In this document: positions 61,290 through 64,000 of the stretch, piece by piece
Position numbering within the stretch: the first letter of the stretch is position 1
How the letters are laid out: each line of letters begins with the position of its first letter
DNA from: JAHDHW01 sp965220465
Lineage (GTDB): Bacteria; Bacteroidota; Bacteroidia; Chitinophagales; Saprospiraceae
NCBI GenBank assembly: GCA_965220465.1
Contig: CBDCPZ010000017.1
Span: 124,001 to 188,000, forward strand
DNA length: 64,000 bases
Direction of reading: 5' to 3'
Notes under the pieces: model-generated
Database searches by the model: none
Seen by the model: only the letters and a program-made list of their open reading frames with translations
Told to the model about the DNA's origin: nothing
Program-made: the position numbers and the translations under genes

Positions 61290-61764
61290 ATTAAATTTTG
61301 TATTGAACCATGTTTTCGCAACATAGGTGACAAAGGTTTGGTTGCCGTTTAATTTTATGAGTTTTTCTACTAATATATTATAAAAATGTTATAAATTTGC
61401 GCTACCATAAAGGCCCTGTTTTGTTATAATAACAGGCAATATTTCCCGCTTTAAATTAGTTTAAACTTTTTGTAGTTACCCTTTTGACACTTTAAATTTT
61501 TTTTGAATAAAGTTGGAACTAACTTTGCTTTTGAAATAAGGTTTAAAAGTGTATTCCTTCTGAAGAAAACTCAGTTTTTTTTTATTGTTTGGAATATATT
61601 GATAAATCTCTAAACCAGGTCTCAAAAGTAATTTTACAAAATAATCAAGGTAGAGAATAGAAAGGGATAGCGAATAAATATTTTTTTAATATTTATTAGT
61701 AAAAGTTTATATCCTCTGACTATTTTTGCGCGATTTTACCCCGTGACAAGTTTTAATAAAAACA
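61290..61764. other. Promoter region between hutI and the large adhesin gene
   Basis: 475 AT-rich bases. Two exact -7 motifs occur, TAAATTTG at 61392-61399 and TATTTTTG at 61721-61728. A small hairpin (CCTGTT/AACAGG, 61415-61436) follows the first. No ORF was found. Confidence 0.45.
61721..61728 (+). promoter_or_regulatory. Candidate -7 element TATTTTTG for the adhesin gene
   Basis: Exact TAnnTTTG match 36 bases upstream of the ATG at 61765. Confidence 0.4.
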
Positions 61765-64000
61765 ATGTTAAAAATGATTAGACGTATAATCCCTCTTACT
61801 ATTTTCGTATTAAGTTGTTTTTTCGTAGAAGCTCAGACTCCCACAAAAGTGGTGACCGGAGATTACAACCCTCAATCAAATACCTTTACAAGTGCAGTCT
61901 GTCCAATTGGTGCAAATCCTGACGCAGGAACCTCCACACAGTCTTTATTTCAATCAGCACAATCCAATAATGTTCTCTTTCTTTGCATGGGCGATTCAAT
62001 GGATGTGATGCATTTTGGCGGTGATTTGAGTGGTGATCCCCAACCTTTATCTGCACCTGGGTTTAGTTATATTTTTTATAACTGTCCTCCTGCAATCAGT
62101 GGGACAAACTGGGCGACGATATTGACAGACCCTTGTCACATCGACCCTCCGAATGTTACCTCTGTGCAACAAGGTGTGGATATCAATGGAAATGCTACTT
62201 TTTTTAATAATGGTTTGGTACAAAGTACTTTTAATGGAGGCAGCCCGATGCAGGTTTGGTTTGCACCAATGACCTTCGATGATTTTGCTTCTTTTGGACC
62301 AGAACAGGATCCCAATACATCGGAATTAGGACCTTGCATGAATATTAATGTGAACGATGCTTTTTCAGTGACTTATCTGAATGCTATTCAAGCCTCAAAT
62401 ATCAATACCAATGCGGATGGAGATTGCACTGCTTCTTTTACAATTGAAGGCGGATTGCCGGAGTTTGATGGTTCAAATTACACCAATGTCAGTGTAACGT
62501 TAAACACTGATCCGGGGGTAGAAGCAGATGTGGTTGGTAGTTCTTTTACACATGGTGAGACCATTGAATTTATTGTTCCTCAACCAGGGGTTTACAATGT
62601 TTTAGTAGAAGATGGAGTGAGTTGTGCTGCAAGTTTTACGGTTGATATGTCAGGATGTACGGCCGTAACATTTATTGCTTCTGATGAATTTGGTAATAAT
62701 GGTGATGTTATTTGTGTAGAAATATCTGTTGAAGATTTTGTTGACATTCTTAACTTTCAATTTACGATATCCTGGGATCCGGCAGTTTTACAATACAACT
62801 CGGTAAATACTTCCGGAGTTTTATCTGATTTATTTTTTGGCCCTGCTATGCCAGACGATGCATTGACTGTAAGTTGGTTGGATATAACTTTTGGGGGAAT
62901 ATCAATACCAGATGGTTCGGTAATCTTTGAAATCTGCTTTGATGTTATTGGTAATCCGGGTACTGATACTCCTGTAACATTTACAGGTGATTTGACAGAA
63001 ATAGAAGTTTTCAATACCTCTCAGGAAGTCGGATTCATAGGTCAAAACGGTTCAGCATTAGTTGCCGGTGATTTTATTGTCAATTTTTCGAGTTGCAGTA
63101 CTATAGCAGGTGATGATGAAGGAACTTTTAATATAACTGTTTCAGGAGGAATCCCTCCATATGGATATAGCTGGGAAAATATTTCAAACACTTCAATAAA
63201 CGGGATGGGAACTATTGCTAATAGCGGTGATACAGAGACCGTCGGTGATGGATCGCCTCCTGGAGATAATGGGTTGCCACCGGGAACGTATTCCGTGACC
63301 ATTGTTGATAGTAATGGCGATATTCAAATAGGAAATGTAGAAATTTTTGATGCGCCTGAATTGTTGGTTTTTATAAACGGTATGCCACCAACTTGTGCAG
63401 GTTCTACCGACGGGTTTATGGAAATAACAAGTTTGCCATTGGGTGGCGTTGCACCATTTAATATAATTTGGTCAACCTTGGAAACAGGGGTAACTCAAAT
63501 AAATAATCTTGGGACAGGAGTTTATTCTGTAACGGTTACTGATGCAGCAGGTTGTTCTCAATTTGCGCAAAATGGTTTGCAAGTTGGTGCAATTGAAGTG
63601 GATACTGTTGATATAATGCACATCTCATGTTTTGGAGGAGGAAGTGATGGTTCTGTTGAAGTAGTTGGATCAGGTGGTGTAATAAACCCGGGTTCTGATT
63701 ATGTTTATGAATGGACAACAGGTGATTTTGGTCCTTCACTTTCAGGTATACCTGCAGGGAATTATTGTGTATCAGTAACAGATGATAATAACTGTGAAGT
63801 CATTCATTGCTTGAGTATTCTTCCACCGGACCCACCCACAATAGTTTCATGGGATTCAGTGAGTGTGTCTTGTCCGAGTGATATGAATGGCGAATTAACA
63901 GTCAACGCGATGTCGGGAAATTCACCGATTGATACTTATGACTGGGATCCTGCATTTCCGGGAGCCGGTTCAACTATAACAGGCATAGGACCTGGGACTT
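61765..64000 (+). CDS. Large surface adhesin with cohesin-like domain and SprB repeats (3' end outside window)
   Basis: The frame opens at ATG 61765 (alternative 61774) and stays open for 745 codons to the window edge. MIRRIIPLTIFVLSCFFVEAQ is the signal peptide. Residues 25-295 are novel, Asp/Cys-bearing beta sequence. Residues 305-430 resemble a cohesin domain (EISVEDFVDILNFQFTISWD, PAVLQYNSVNTSG, VIFEICFDVIG). From about residue 445, SprB-type repeats of roughly 80-90 residues occur at least three times, each with C.G..DG, an aromatic W segment, LGTGVYSVTVTDAAGC or IPAGNYCVSVTDDNNC. SprB-like adhesins are moved on the cell surface by the gliding motor. The C-terminal sorting domain is expected beyond the window. 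Confidence 0.8.
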   Translation, partial: MLKMIRRIIPLTIFVLSCFFVEAQTPTKVVTGDYNPQSNTFTSAVCPIGANPDAGTSTQSLFQSAQSNNVLFLCMGDSMDVMHFGGDLSGDPQPLSAPGFSYIFYNCPPAISGTNWATILTDPCHIDPPNVTSVQQGVDINGNATFFNNGLVQSTFNGGSPMQVWFAPMTFDDFASFGPEQDPNTSELGPCMNINVNDAFSVTYLNAIQASNINTNADGDCTASFTIEGGLPEFDGSNYTNVSVTLNTDPGVEADVVGSSFTHGETIEFIVPQPGVYNVLVEDGVSCAASFTVDMSGCTAVTFIASDEFGNNGDVICVEISVEDFVDILNFQFTISWDPAVLQYNSVNTSGVLSDLFFGPAMPDDALTVSWLDITFGGISIPDGSVIFEICFDVIGNPGTDTPVTFTGDLTEIEVFNTSQEVGFIGQNGSALVAGDFIVNFSSCSTIAGDDEGTFNITVSGGIPPYGYSWENISNTSINGMGTIANSGDTETVGDGSPPGDNGLPPGTYSVTIVDSNGDIQIGNVEIFDAPELLVFINGMPPTCAGSTDGFMEITSLPLGGVAPFNIIWSTLETGVTQINNLGTGVYSVTVTDAAGCSQFAQNGLQVGAIEVDTVDIMHISCFGGGSDGSVEVVGSGGVINPGSDYVYEWTTGDFGPSLSGIPAGNYCVSVTDDNNCEVIHCLSILPPDPPTIVSWDSVSVSCPSDMNGELTVNAMSGNSPIDTYDWDPAFPGAGSTITGIGPGT

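Overview
The window is AT-rich DNA from the chromosome of a gliding-type Bacteroidota, most likely a member of the Saprospiria/Lewinella-like group. The evidence is a core type IX secretion (T9SS) and gliding cluster (gldJ, a porP/sprF-family gene, porU, porV), at least eight proteins ending in T9SS type A or type B sorting domains, a SprB-repeat adhesin, and several upstream copies of the Bacteroidota -7 promoter hexamer-like motif TAnnTTTG. The genus assignment is inference.

Layout. 1-3.9 kb: a truncated NAD-dependent epimerase/reductase, a cysteine synthase-like PLP enzyme, a NUDIX hydrolase and a Na+/Ca2+ antiporter. 4.2-15.1 kb: an accessory surface-protein island. It has one plus-strand T9SS cargo gene and then five tandem minus-strand paralogues, each built as signal peptide, beta-helix-like repeats, a fibronectin-like stalk and a sorting domain. 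15.4-18 kb: two LamG-like secreted proteins flanking ybaB. 18.3-27.4 kb: a TPR histidine kinase, then a minus-strand run of an M20 amidohydrolase, a methyltransferase, a glycosyltransferase fusion and recR, followed by the E2 subunit of a 2-oxoacid dehydrogenase and a CoA-binding protein. 27.5-33.2 kb: an OmpA-family protein, glutamate dehydrogenase, a degenerate arginase-fold protein and murF. 33.2-41.3 kb: gldJ and porP/sprF-like (minus) divergent from porU and porV (plus). 41.3-48.2 kb: a T9SS cargo gene, RNase P RNA (minus strand), a very large NtrY-type kinase and an ACC deaminase/D-cysteine desulfhydrase-like enzyme. 48.2-53.5 kb: a gap with a 39-codon ORF resembling Bacteroidota peptide-natural-product precursors, a hemolysin III family gene, a beta-barrel-like protein, a T9SS cargo gene and an ABC exporter. 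53.6-57.4 kb: the fatty-acid/translation block fabH-efp-accB-accC (minus). 57.8-58.9 kb: an intact insertion sequence. 59-64 kb: a thioredoxin-SPOR fusion, hutI, and the start of a cohesin-like/SprB-repeat adhesin that runs off the window.

How it fits together. PorU (sortase), PorV (shuttle), the PorP/SprF-like protein and GldJ are parts of the machine that exports and anchors the many sorting-domain proteins encoded in the same window. The most unusual items are the five-gene mosaic array with a shared leader motif, the hidden RiPP-like short ORF at 48.5 kb, the arginase-fold protein that has lost its metal-binding motifs, and the glycosyltransferase fused to a degenerate sugar-phosphotransferase-like half. 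No tRNA, 5S/16S/23S rRNA or CRISPR array was seen. All family assignments come from reading motifs; no database search was run.
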